From assembly GCF_014805625.2 (NCBI RefSeq), contig NW_023998517.1, forward strand, positions 1,807,155 through 1,871,154: a stretch of 64,000 nt of DNA. The letters are read 5' to 3'. The stretch comes from Glossina fuscipes (Eukaryota; Arthropoda; Insecta; Diptera; Glossinidae). The notes under the pieces are model-generated. The model did not search any database and had not been told where the DNA came from. It saw only the letters and a program-made list of their open reading frames with translations. Made by a program: the position numbers and the translations under genes. Of this stretch, positions 12,181 through 23,800 are shown piece after piece (the stretch's first letter is position 1; each line of letters begins with the position of its first letter).

Positions 12181-13648
12181 ATAACGCCTTATTCTGTTTT
12201 TACTTGTTTCCATCTTATTTTGCTTTTTCGCCTTGATAGGGTAGCCTACTATTGGTAAGTATGTATGGAATGACAAAGTTGCCTAATCAGATTGTGAAGA
12301 TAGAAAAACGTGCATACGTCCACATTTCCATAGTGGTCTGTTTAATCATCGAGACAGGATTCGCTAGAATACTAATAGTAGATGGTGTTGCGCTAGGAAA
12401 TAAGCTGGCGCGAGTGAAGGTATCGGAATAGTCGCCACAATCATTCCGATGAAGCTAACAAAGGCTCAAGTACACCCAAGAGCAGTGAACGCGATACAGA
12501 CATCACTGCGTAATTGCCGTTGAATAGGTTTACAAGCTCAAATAGCATAGATAATGAAAGGATAGTTTAGTGGAACTACGGACGTCGCACCAAGCCCGGT
12601 AATACGTGAAATGCCCGGTAAAGCAATGCACTTGTGGTCTCTGCAAGAAGGCATATCACTTGGAAGCTCGTCTATCGATTTATTACCAAAAATTATTTTC
12701 CTATGGCTTACTTCTCTTTTAGGGGTAAGGTATTTAAGTGATTGGAAATTTTATTCGCTTTCTGTCCTACTGTGTAGTGGAGAGGAGAGCATGATCTAAT
12801 ATACCGAATTTAACAACCAAGCGTCTCCTTACGTCTCCTCGATTCTTTATATTCTCACTTTTGAAGTAAAAATTTCAAGCAAACATAACGCATAACGGAA
12901 TCTCCTGTTTTAAAATAATGTGCTATATACGATCAGCCATAAAAACGATGATATATGAACACGCACTGCATGTAATATATTGTCACTTTTTTACTTAACT
13001 CTTTATTCGGCGAATCCCTTACACATATGCGCTTTCTTGACCATTGTTTATCAAAAAGGAAAAGAGGCGACTGCAATTTATGATGCTCTCGACTATTACT
13101 GAAACACTATTTAACCCTTGCAAACAGCGTTTCATGTTACGTCTTAAAAATGGCAGCAAATAATAAGCTAAGGAATCGGGCAAATCCATTGTTGACGACA
13201 CAAAAAGACGTGAAAAATTAAAACAAAGCATGAAACCTAAGGCGTAAGAGTAAATACAACTGTGATGATTTATGGCATTTGAAAAACCGGAACATTATAT
13301 GTACATAATATTTTTATTTACAATGTTAAAAAACATCAGCAACAACAATAAAATGCTTGCTTGCCATGTGTGGTCATTGATGCGGTAGCTCTTAAAATAA
13401 AGCGAAAGGATTTTTATTTGCTTTAATCATATGGCGTTGCAGATACGCATGCATTTCATGCTTAAAGTGATTAAAATGAGCTCGAATTGATATAAGTGTG
13501 GACGGACTACTCCAAAAATTCCGAGAAATATATAGCTTATAATGATAATAATAACTGATAACTGCAGTACACTTCGAAAAGACCGACCCGAAAGAGGTTA
13601 ATATAAAGGGCCGAGCTATCCAAGTCGACACACAATGCTTGTTATACA

Positions 13649-13708
13649 CATTCGCCTTTGGACCATAGGGTGTTTCTATGCGGTTTTTTAAGAGTGAAAA
13701 GGCGAATG
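13649..13708. repeat. 11-bp perfect inverted repeat, 38-base loop
   Basis: CATTCGCCTTT at 13649-13659 pairs exactly with AAAGGCGAATG at 13698-13708. Confidence 0.8.
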
Positions 13709-15093
13709 CTATGCTGAATAGAGCACGACAAGCCATGGACACGAATATATACAATACTTGTTAATTTTGTGCATACAGTTATCCGATTAGATTTTAAATA
13801 TAATTCTGAAAGGCACTTATGCTCAAGGCAACGATGCTTAGAAATATTTATTGTTATCGTTTTAAGCCCTTACTTCCACACTGTCTTCGTTTAAATTAAA
13901 AAAATACTTCTTAAGCGAACAAAATTATTACCTTATTAATGGTCGACCGTATATTTATGCCGTTTAAAGAATAAATGACAGAAATTACTTATCTACAAGT
14001 TTTTTCCTTGAATTATTAACAAAAAAAAAAAAAACAAAAAAATTGTTAGCGTAAAAAGTTCTTTTACTTGCACAAAATTGTCTAAACAAGTGCTAACCGT
14101 TTAAGCCGTATCTACTCTTAATGCTGTTTTCGCTTGATGCAATACTGCTTGGCCTGAGAGTTTCTCATCACTTGTTTCTTAAATTCAAGGACGAAATTTT
14201 ATAGACTTTTCTTTTTGTAACCCTTGCTAAATGAAGGAGAGGTCGGTCAAAAGGTGTAAAAATATTCTTAATATTCATTAACAACTAACTAACGCAAAAA
14301 GGATTTTTTAAAAATATTCTTAACTATTCACCACAACCTTGACTCACGTCGCGTCGCACCTTTTCTTTTATTTATTTATTTATTTTACTTTCTCGCCGAA
14401 TCAATGTAAAAATTCTTAGATGATCAATGCACCTAAAAAGAGGTATTATTATGTCCTGTTATAACCATGTGCTGCAATAAATATTTATATTTCTATGCTC
14501 GTACGTAGGTGGCGGACAACGTTGCCGCACAAAAATACAAGCAAAACAAGATGATACATGTTTATACATGTTTTCTTTGATCTTATTATCACTTTTTTTT
14601 TTATTTCTAATCTCTCCTCCAACAACAATTTCGATTTAAAAAAAAGAAAAAATATCGTTATTTTTGTAATCAGATGAGACGACAGACTTTTGTATATCAA
14701 CTTTGACGCGTACCACATTTTTATATTGAACATCGAGAAACATTATGAATTTATTATTTATTTTTTTTTATTTCGCTTGTAATAGAATTTAGGAGCCGAA
14801 CCAATAAGAGAAAGTCGCTAAACAAAATTGTTATAGAAGGAGACGAAGGGGCACCATACTGGCTCGCTGGCCTTGATCCACTTACTCACTTGATTGCACT
14901 AACAAGAAATGAAACATGAAATGTCTTCTTCTGTCAACGAATTGGGAAAGGTCTTCTTTGTTTTTAGTGTACTAGAGAGTGGCACGAAGCGATGGATGGA
15001 TGATAGGTATTCTAGATGTCTGTCAAAGCCTAATAAAAGTTTTATATATAGACTCGCACCAGGAAGGTAATTAGTCTCTTTTTCTGCTACCTT

Positions 15094-15144
15094 TGTCTCT
15101 CTGTCTGTCTCTCTCTTTCTCTCTTTCTCTTTCTCTCTCTCTCT
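15094..15144. repeat. Microsatellite (TC)n
   Basis: TCTCTGTCTGTCTCTC grading to pure TC with TTTC interruptions. The minus-strand frame encodes an Arg-Glu-Lys artefact. Confidence 0.95.
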
Positions 15145-16270
15145 ATCCATATTATTTTCACGTTTTGCCCCAGAATCAATAGCAAACATAACAACGAACA
15201 ACATATGTGTTATAAATTTATATATGGCTCGGTCTCGTTTGGCATACGCTTTTCGAATTACGGTATAAAATGTTTTTTTACCATCCATAAAATAACACTT
15301 AAATTATCATTAAAGACATATAATAATACATTTTTATATTATTGTTGCTTTCCGGACATTAAAAAAAAATTCGTTAATTTCATTCAAAATTTTGTCTGAT
15401 TTCATCTTAAACGCGTTTGTTGTGATCTCTTTTATACTATTTTTGGAATTTATATATATATATATATTTAATAAAACATGCTTTTCTAAGCGAAATTACG
15501 TGTTTTCTTATGTGCACACATACTAGTCGTCCTCATCAATTGCTATCTGCTGAATGGAATGTATTTTTGCTTTAGCTTTATTTGAAATTTGAAAATTTTG
15601 TTATTATAATAATAACGTATGACGCGTGTTGTTTGTTATTCGTCGAGTCGTTAGAGAAAAAGCATGAAAACAGAAAAGAATATATGCTTATATACGCCCT
15701 CCTTCCAATACAATGTCGTAATTCATATTTTATTCTTAATCTCAGCCATTTTCCGTTGCCGTTTGTCCGTTCGGAAAAGAGTCTTTCATCTCCAAGATAG
15801 CCGCAGCAGCAGCAATAAGAAATATTGGTCACATTTTATTTGCGAAATTGCGTATTGCATTCGAAAAGGCAAACGCGTACAATTTGATATCTTGACAGGT
15901 GCGTGAAGCAAAACTATTGTATACGAGGGACACACAAGGATTCGCGTGGACTTACGTACATTCGATATTAGAATTTTCCCTTTTTTTTTTTTTGTTAACG
16001 ATGTCTTTTTGCAATCTTAGCTTGTTTTTGACAACTACGCCGGGTATGGTTGGCGGTTTTTTGTTATCGGCAAAAATTGATGACAGAATCCTGTTTAAAT
16101 TTTTTTATGAAAAATAAAACTAAATAACAGCCCATGAAAACGTTAAAGCTACGATGTTATAGAGAATCGTTGCATCATTATCAGTTGCCGAGTGTGTCGG
16201 CATATGCTCGTTGGCTCGTACTATGTAATTTTTCCGAACATTTTGGCTCGATGCGGTAATGCCCCCTGAG

Positions 16271-16455
16271 AGCCCACCCGTCACACCGCAATCATTCTTC
16301 AGACATCGCATTCACGGGATTTGGCCCCGTGCGACTTTTTATTTTTCCACAAAACCGGAAAGGCCCATAAAAGGACTAAAGAGTTTGATTGGAAAAAGCG
16401 CAAACACAAGAGGAATTACTTTGAAGGTGATCAAGCTGGATGCTGAGAAAAACGA
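16271..16455 (+). pseudogene. Mariner transposase relic (C-terminal catalytic part)
   Basis: A short plus-strand remnant of a mariner transposase. At 16272-16290 a one-base frameshift splits a relic of the NARPHTA motif that follows the second catalytic Asp. At 16306-16344 the frame reads SHSRDLAPCDFLFF, matching the family signature PPYSPDLAPCDFFLF, with the third catalytic Asp at 16333-16335. After another frameshift the sequence continues as KPERPIKGLK, the usual block after FLFP, and then ITLKVIKLDA, similar to ELKAIPKSA. The distance between the ARPHTA and PCD motifs is shorter than the usual 34 residues, so internal sequence is lost. The KRPIKG block differs from the element at 7225-7893, so this is a different mariner lineage. 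No N-terminal part or terminal repeats are visible. Confidence 0.82.
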
Positions 16456-16788
16456 TAAGTCATCTTTTTTTTTTAACACACCTCGTAGATATATTTCTTT
16501 CTCTTCATATACACGCACTAGTGTCGGTTAGGATAAAAGAAGCTTTCTCATGATATAAATAAAATATTTGTACAAGTGTGAATCATTCGTTTTGTGAGTT
16601 GCACTTGACCAGATTTCGCTTCTATGAAATGAATTTGCAGCAAATTACTTACGATATTTGCAGATCTTTCAAAGACAAGTTTTTTTTTTTTTCTTATACG
16701 CATTGAAAATCCAAAATAAATCGAATGAGATAAGGTTGTGTGATCCTTAACATTGAAATGTATTGAAAAGATAATTTCCTAATGTATG

Positions 16789-16822
<34 letters not shown>

Positions 16823-18321
16823 GGAGAGAGAGAGGGCACCGCTGTAATGAACAGGAGATGTCGAAAACGAAATCTTAGTAATGACCGACTGATGTTCGCT
16901 ATGTTCGCTGGAACATTTCGAAACAAAACTTTTGAATAGATACTCGCTTGTGCATACACACATGTACACGAATTCCCTGAACAATAAACATTGTAGTAAT
17001 GGAAATACAAAAAATGATTTGAAAAACACATCTCTTCGCTAATCATTTTAATTTAATTTTACCTCATTTCAATTTGTTTTTATCTGTTTTATGAAAATTT
17101 TGCCACGTGATAATGAAAATATTATATTATAAGCGCAAATCATTGTTCATTGGCTTTCGTGTAAAAAAGAATTTTTTTTTTTTCTTTTTGTTAAAAAGCT
17201 TATGAATATATTGTTTTTTTTTTTTTTTTTTTCTTTGGATGCTTTAGAGGTATTTGCAACTGATTAACTTAAGCGGCACCGCAACATTGCTGTGATGTTT
17301 TTCTTAATTCGTGCATATATTTTATATGGTAAGTAGGTACCATTCTCCCCTACGGTGAAGCTTATAATTTCCTCAATGCGCATTATTATGTAAACCGGAT
17401 TTTACTTATTTTCTATAAAGAAATTTTCAAAACCACATAAGATAATGAAGAGCAAAACGACAGCTTTTCGATAGCACAACTTTCTCTCCGCTTGGAAGCG
17501 AATGAAATTTTAAAAACATAAATATCACATATTTAAAATATGATAAATAATGAATAAATATTCTCCCCTACTAAAGAAAATATATTCTTTATGATAATAT
17601 CAGTCTTGCTATCTCTCTCATGTATTAACGACATGTGTTAAAAAATCTATTTCAAAAGCAAAATATTCACTCATTCGTGAACAGCAGCAATAACTGGCTA
17701 CCTACCACGCAATTGATTTTATATCAGCCCCATGCAATATGGCTGATTAGCCAATAAAAAATTTAATCGACTAACCGACTGACTCCACTTACTTCCCACC
17801 AGAGTCGAGACAGTTTCGTTTGATCGGTCAACACAATTAGATAAATCTCTTTTATACTACTGTTGACATCGTCACCATCACCAAGTATATTTAGGTCCGG
17901 GTTTAAAGGCCGCCCGATAACTTAAATCATTATAAAATTTATTTTCCTCGCATTCACTTTAAAATATTTCTTTTAACCAATTAAATATATTTGACGAGCA
18001 AATACGCTATTAGTGGTCCATCCACACAGGGCACAGTTAACTGGATAAAATTATTATTGCTGCTGATTAAGACTATTATTGATTATTGTCGATTCATTAA
18101 TTGCAAAAGTATCCAAAATTTTAATTTGAGCGATTTCTGAAGAAAAACAACGCCAATAAGACGTCTTAGCTTAGCTGGTGATCTGCGATCGCTTTAAACC
18201 TGAAGCGAAAAAAATTTTATTGCATGCATGCGGCACCTTTTTTGTTTCGCTGAAATATCGTTAGGGTCTTTTCGCCAAACACATGATGTACGTATCCCGT
18301 TGACATTTTTTTATTTACTTA
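16456..18321. other. No gene seen
   Basis: Holds the GA microsatellite and T-runs at 16680 and 17170-17233; otherwise AT-rich. Confidence 0.5.
16792..16834. repeat. Microsatellite (GA)n
   Basis: GA repeat broken once by ACG near 16821. Confidence 0.95.
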
Positions 18322-18540
18322 TTATACCCTACACGACTTGTGGTGTAAGGGCATATTAAGTTCGTGCAAATGAGTCTCGCGACACCCCTTTTTATTTTAC
18401 CGATCGATTCAGAGTCACTTTCGAAGTCACTTGTCTGGCTGCCTTGCTTTCTTGTGTTGAACTTGCAGGTCGCAGCTGATGAAATTTGGCACATCGACTT
18501 GATTTGTCCCAAGGACGAAAGCTATTGAATCCCATTTCAT
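18322..18540 (+). repeat. Dispersed fly repeat, copy 3, with stem-loop start
   Basis: Starts with TTATACCCTACACGACTTGT and a facing TGGTGTAAGGGCATA that can pair as a short stem-loop, then AAGTTCGTGCAAATG. The middle carries GCTGATGAAATTTGGCAC, and the end has CCAAGGACGAAAGCTATTGA. This is the most complete of the three related copies. The short open frames here are products of the repeat, not genes. Confidence 0.6.
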
Positions 18541-19399
18541 AAAACATCTTATGTTAAATGATTTAAATGATTTATGGAAGGGCTTGCATAAACAAACGTT
18601 CAACAGCTAAGACTCCGCTAGCGTGATTTTATGTTATAACGAAATATTCAAAATTACCCCTTAAGAATATCTAAGAGAAAGGTCTCCATATTTATTTGTT
18701 CCATTTGAAATTTAAGTTTGAAGGATAAATAAAATCGTGCGTGACTGTTACGATCGTAAAATAGTCCTCCAAGGAAGCAAAAGACAGACTTGACTTTGCC
18801 GATCTCTTCTTTTGCATGTTTTTTGAAGTATAATCCCCCCCTCCCCACCGCTTTATTTTTTTATCTAATAGAATGTGATAGAAAAAGTGATTTACTTCTC
18901 TCTCACGAGCGGGATACTCGGAATCAATTTGTGATAGCAGATCCCTCTCATCTGTTTATCGTTCATACATTTAGTGATAAAATTAGAAGAATTAAATTGA
19001 TTTACAAGCACACACACACTAAATGGCAATCACTAACAGTTGCAGTTCACTAAAATTAAAACATTGTTAGTGCAATCACTTTGTATGTATAATAAAACGT
19101 AAACGTATTAATTGCTGCTCCAGTAATAAAAATTTGAAGTAGTTGAGGTGTATATTCTTGATTTCATAATAACAATAATAACAATATTTTTCTTTTGATA
19201 TTTTTTTGTTGTTGCTTTTTTGTTTTGTATTCTTTCTCCTTCTTTCTTTACTGCACCTCATCAAATAAAGTAAACAGAAATGTGTTTTCTCATTAGATAT
19301 GTGCATAAACGTACGCCCGTGAGCGTTTATACCGGTCCGTAAAGTGCAGATGGAGATCACAAGTGCAAGTTGGTGTTGTAATTCAGTTTCAACGATTAT

Positions 19400-19930
19400 T
19401 TATTGTACTATAAAATATATTCATTATTGCCATTAACCGGCCATAAATTGGCAAATAAATGTCGTGACTGAAGCATATGGCGATTTCCATGCACACATAC
19501 ACATTGAGTTCCATTTTCATGCATGTATATACGCAATCCCAAGATTAAATTTAAACATGTTCGCCATTAAAAGAAGGCGTTATTCTCCAGGTTTTATAAC
19601 ATTGTCTTCAGGTTAAACATGTGAACCAAAGACAATAATGATTCACCGGTAAATGAAAACAAGGACAGAAGAAAATGGCAAAGAAAGTAAAGAAGCGATG
19701 ACTTCCCTTTCCCGATCATTAATTAACAAGTTAGCTGCGCGATATATACGCATGCTTGTGCATATGCCTATGCATATATGAAGAACACATTTAAGTTAAC
19801 GTTACCGTCTTGATTAGCCGTTAATGGACTTTATGTGCATTAACGCATGCATTAATTCTTTATGTTATTATCGAAAATAATTTTTGATAAAAAATAAAAA
19901 TCAATTTTGATTTAGTACTAACGCTAGAAG
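19400..19930. promoter_or_regulatory. Candidate conserved non-coding block
   Basis: Few simple repeats until the AT run at its end, and many homeodomain-like and other factor-like words: CCATAAATTGGCAAATAAAT (19441), ATTAATTAAC (19720), GCCGTTAATGGACTTTATG (19818) and GCATTAATTC (19849). No coding frame. The call is a guess from style and needs cross-species alignment. Confidence 0.2.
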
Positions 19931-19943
19931 CAGTTCATTGTCG

Positions 19944-19974
19944 CATATATATATATATATATATATACATATAT
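19944..19974. repeat. Microsatellite (AT)n
   Basis: Perfect AT run ending in ACATATATG. Confidence 0.95.
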
Positions 19975-21495
19975 GTCCATTACATTTCTAATAATATATC
20001 AGTGGTTCTCATTAAAAACATGGCGAAGATTGTTTGTTAAATTACCAGGAATTTGATAAGCAAGAGAGCGGTTAGTCTATCAGGGGCTTGGGTGGGACGT
20101 GGGTTCCATTTAAAAAGCAGATGAAGCAGATGAAGATGAAACAAAATCGATATGCTGGAAAAACGGCTCCTCAACGTCAAACGTCCTCCTCATTAAAGAG
20201 CGGGAAAAATTCCCCAAAAACATGTAAGAAGCTTTGGAATGAACTGACGATTGCTTATTCACGGATATATTTATGGATATATTGATAGACTCGAAAAACA
20301 CCGCAAATGTTTCTGAACACGTAGAAGGTATAGGAATTCCTAAAGGAGGCAGTACGACATAAGTCATCAGATGAGAAAGATCACTATTTAAAAAAAAAGT
20401 GCCCTTACCCTCTGGGGATACAGATCCTTCTTGAACGTTGGCATTCTCGTTATTCCTCTTTATTGCTTCTCAAAACTGGCAAAAAGTTTCCGTTCGACTT
20501 TTTTGAGAAAGCGCAGACTTGCAAGCAAACGGACGGAATAGAGTATCGACGGGTTCACCTTTTTTATTTTATTAACAGATTGACTACTTTTGATTACTTT
20601 TTCCAAACAAGCAAGGAACCACAGTTGCTAAGGAAGTCCAACTATCCGTCCTTTTTCCAAAAGGGAGAGTAATCTGGGCATAAATCAATTGAATAAAGTA
20701 CCACTCTCGCACCAGGGATGAAAGTGTAGTCAGGGCGTAAACAATAAGTAGACTTTGCAGGCAGTAGTAACCACCAGTGATGAGCTAGACAGTATGGCAT
20801 TCAAAATGCCCTACGTCGACGAAACGAGATCCCAACAATTCTTTGCATATATTAATTGTTCTCTTCCCTGCCCCGGCTGTACAGTACGTTTTATTTCTGA
20901 ACTATTTTGCAGTTTCTTGTTGAAACACTAACCCACTTCACCCGCTTCGCGCACGAACAACGTCTTAGCTACATGGACTGTTAGGTACGGGCTTTCTTCA
21001 GGGATGTCCTGAATTTATTTCCGCAGTAAGAAAATTTCTAATTAATTTCTCCTACGTAATCCAACGAGATTTACTTACAGTCAATGCAGCAGTTAGTAAA
21101 AACAGTTGAGGACATTTAACGGAACATTACGGGTGTGCGATATATGATATTTTAAATAGCAAACCGCCTAAGTCTGCTACTTAGGAATCCAAACGGGGTG
21201 AAAGTAACTGTAGAATTTTAGGGTCGTAAGCTTAAAAAAAAAAGATTTATAAGCACAAAGTCTTAGTTTACTATTCTCAAATTTCGAACCGATAAGAACC
21301 TCGAGCTTGTGATGAATTTTTCTTACCCCTTAACGAATGTCTATGTTGAGAAAGGACATGTAATGATTTCCAAACGCACTGTCGGGAGCATAGAAGGAAT
21401 TCTATCAAGGGTTGCTGCACACAAATGTGTAGATGTGTAGAATTAGTTGTAACTAAGTGTGGAAGTTACAAAAAAAAAACCAGAGCAAGAGACGC

Positions 21496-21621
21496 ACTGA
21501 ATAAATGCATTGAGTAAATGCAGTAAAGAGGTGCAGGAAATAAATGCCGTGAATAGATGGAATGCATAAATGCACGGAGTAAATATTCTAAGTAAACGGA
21601 TTGAGATGCAGTGAACAACAT
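21496..21621. repeat. Degenerate minisatellite, 13-bp period
   Basis: Ten consecutive units fit a 13-base register: ACTGAATAAATGC, ATTGAGTAAATGC, AGTAAAGAGGTGC and so on, with one unit (21600-21609) short by three bases. The register is unbroken from 21496 to 21599. The consensus is close to AGTGARTAAATGC. Confidence 0.85.
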
Positions 21622-23475
21622 AAGTATCTTGTTTTCCAAGTTGTTTTTCGAAAATTTCTGCTTCGTTCTAGTTAGAGAAATGGAAAATATCTTAATTTGC
21701 TTATGGTTTGCGCTAAGGCCAAGTTTATTAACGAAAAACCTAACAAAGACCTCGAAGCGTAAGCGTCTTTTTACAGTTTACCGCTGGCTAACGATTACAG
21801 AGAGAGAAATGAATTTGTTCTTAATTTTTATTTACTATATGACGTTTAAGTTTTTAGAAAATTATGATAATGTTTTTTATCCCTTTTCCTTGTGCTCCAT
21901 AAAAAAAAAAGGCATTGAATTATTATTACTATACCTTCGCGCTTCCTGAGGCTTCACCGCAAACCCATTCTCTTGCATCGCTTTACAAATATATCCTTTG
22001 CACCGAGATTCACGAACAATTCACTCAAACATTATTTATATTATTTTTACAGAAATTGGTAATAATAAGAAGAAAAGACAAGAAAAACGAGTACGTAAAA
22101 GTTTGCAAAATATTTATGTAAATACTCATGAAAGGTTTGCCACGTATTTGTATGCAGGCGCACAATATGAAAAGAACCGAGAAAATCTAAATTCCCAAAC
22201 TCACAATTAGAAAAACTTTTACTCCTGCTTCGGAATTTCGCTTTTGTTTTGTTGTCATATTCTCGAGAGCTGGACAGAGCTGAACACGTCGGCGTAGACG
22301 GCCAACTGCAGTCGATGTCTCTGCCGACTGTGGCAGCGCACCTAACACTATAACACCAACAACAACAACAACAACAGCAACAACAAAAACAAAGAATAAT
22401 AAAGTAATGCAAGCCAACCACTCAAGCAGATAAACACAACACTTAGGGGCATATACTACACGCAGACAGTGCAGATATTATCGCTTTTTACCGTTTCGCT
22501 CACACCAAAATGGCTGTCAAATCACATACTCTTTTCTCTAGTTGTCTCACTTTCACTCAGCCAATTTTCCCATGCAGTATAACACATATAATCTTGTATT
22601 CATAACTAGTGGTCTCGCCAATAGTTGCCATATTTTACGTGATGTAATAAATATTTGCAAATAATGGCTTTGTTTGATGGCACATTGACTGACATCCATG
22701 TGATGAACTGAATGCACTAGATTTCCTTTTCTTCAGAGCGAACTAGTAATCTCTCCAAAAAGATGAAAAAAAAAAAACACGCCCAAATACCGACAAAAGA
22801 TTATCTTTATTTAGTTGGTTTTATTTTTTCCTATTGTTCAAGAAATTGTTATTTTTTCGGGTGTTAGAATTGAAAGGCAGCCGACGCTATTTTGTATTTG
22901 CCAGATTCTCACATTTGGTGGTGATGGAGGTGGAATATTCTGACAACGATGCCCAAGTGTTTTATTGAAAATTTTCTACTTTCCTTTTATATGCATTTGT
23001 GAAGCAGTTATGCTCCTGGCAGTGCTAAAATGCATACATTACTCTCGTTGCCAATTTCCAGTTGATTGAATGGACTTTCATCGAGATTTCACTTCAAAGT
23101 TTTGCAAAATTACTTTTCATCACCCGCAGTTTTGCGATTTTTAAATAACTTACAGGGTATATGAGAAAAGGTTTTAAAATTTGATAAATCAAAAAAAAAA
23201 AAGGAAAAAGAAATATTAGGATAATAAAAATGATTACAATATTATTAGGTCAAACAAATACATATTTTGAAGAAAAATGAAAATTTCAATTTAAGGTAAG
23301 TGAGCTGATATTCTTCAGTGGAACCGAATGGTGAATTCTTGCCGGCAGATATCGGAAATATTATTCATACAATTATTATTTCAAGAGAGGGCTACACACA
23401 TGAGGAGTGGATGTTAACATCGTAAGTGCGTGTAGGCAAAATATATGGCGCGGGAAAACGGGAACAAAACGTGAG
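21622..23475. other. No gene seen
   Basis: An open plus-strand frame of 112 codons at 21611-21949 has no recognisable content. The CAA microsatellite lies at 22354. Confidence 0.45.
22354..22390. repeat. Microsatellite (CAA)n
   Basis: CAACAACAA tract with one CAG; poly-Cys/Val artefact frames on the minus strand. Confidence 0.95.
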
Positions 23476-23800
23476 ATAAACAGGTGAACAAAGTTTAGAC
23501 GGGCAGAGCTCAGAAAGACATGCAAACAGGTCTGACGGAGGCATTTGGCAAGGGCTCAGAGAGACAGACAGATGAATAGACCTTAGACGGACAGAGGTGA
23601 ATAGATCTCTGAGAGGCAGTTGAACAGACCGCAGGCATACGGACATACGGACAGGTGAATAGATATCGGATAGGCAGACGAGTATTTCTCAGACAGGCAG
23701 GTGAATAATTCTCCAGAAACAGATGAATAAATCTTAGATTAGAAAGAGTGAATGATCGTTGGATAGACAGATGAAATTTAGGTAGACAGATGAGTCGATG
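23476..23800. repeat. Degenerate minisatellite, about 24-bp period
   Basis: About twelve diverged units built on GACAGRTGAATAGATCTTAGA can be lined up across this stretch, with lengths from about 19 to 33 bases. Clear unit cores are CAGATGAATAGACC, CAGGTGAATAGATA, CAGGTGAATAATTC and CAGATGAATAAATC. It produces open frames rich in Arg, Ser, Ile and His on the minus strand that are artefacts of the repeat. Confidence 0.75.

Larger units (their letters stand above)
12181..16270. other. No gene supported
   Basis: A stretch at 12360-12650 is less AT-rich and protein-like in pieces, possibly transposon debris. From 13.2 kb on the sequence is AT-rich with A/T-runs and the TC microsatellite. Confidence 0.45.
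18541..21495. other. Non-coding; includes the 19.4-19.9 kb candidate block
   Basis: The stretch at 20080-20960 is less AT-rich with 65-85 codon frames on both strands, none recognised; decayed transposon DNA is a fair guess. Confidence 0.4.

Noticed and set aside
12378..12430. Reading VDGVALGNKLARVKVSE, faintly like the end of a non-LTR RNase H domain.
   Set aside because: Only one short stretch fits and no adjoining blocks could be matched.
14899..15288. 129-codon minus-strand frame with a charged Arg/Glu/Lys core.
   Set aside because: The charged core is the translated TC/GA microsatellite; flanking parts are unrecognised.
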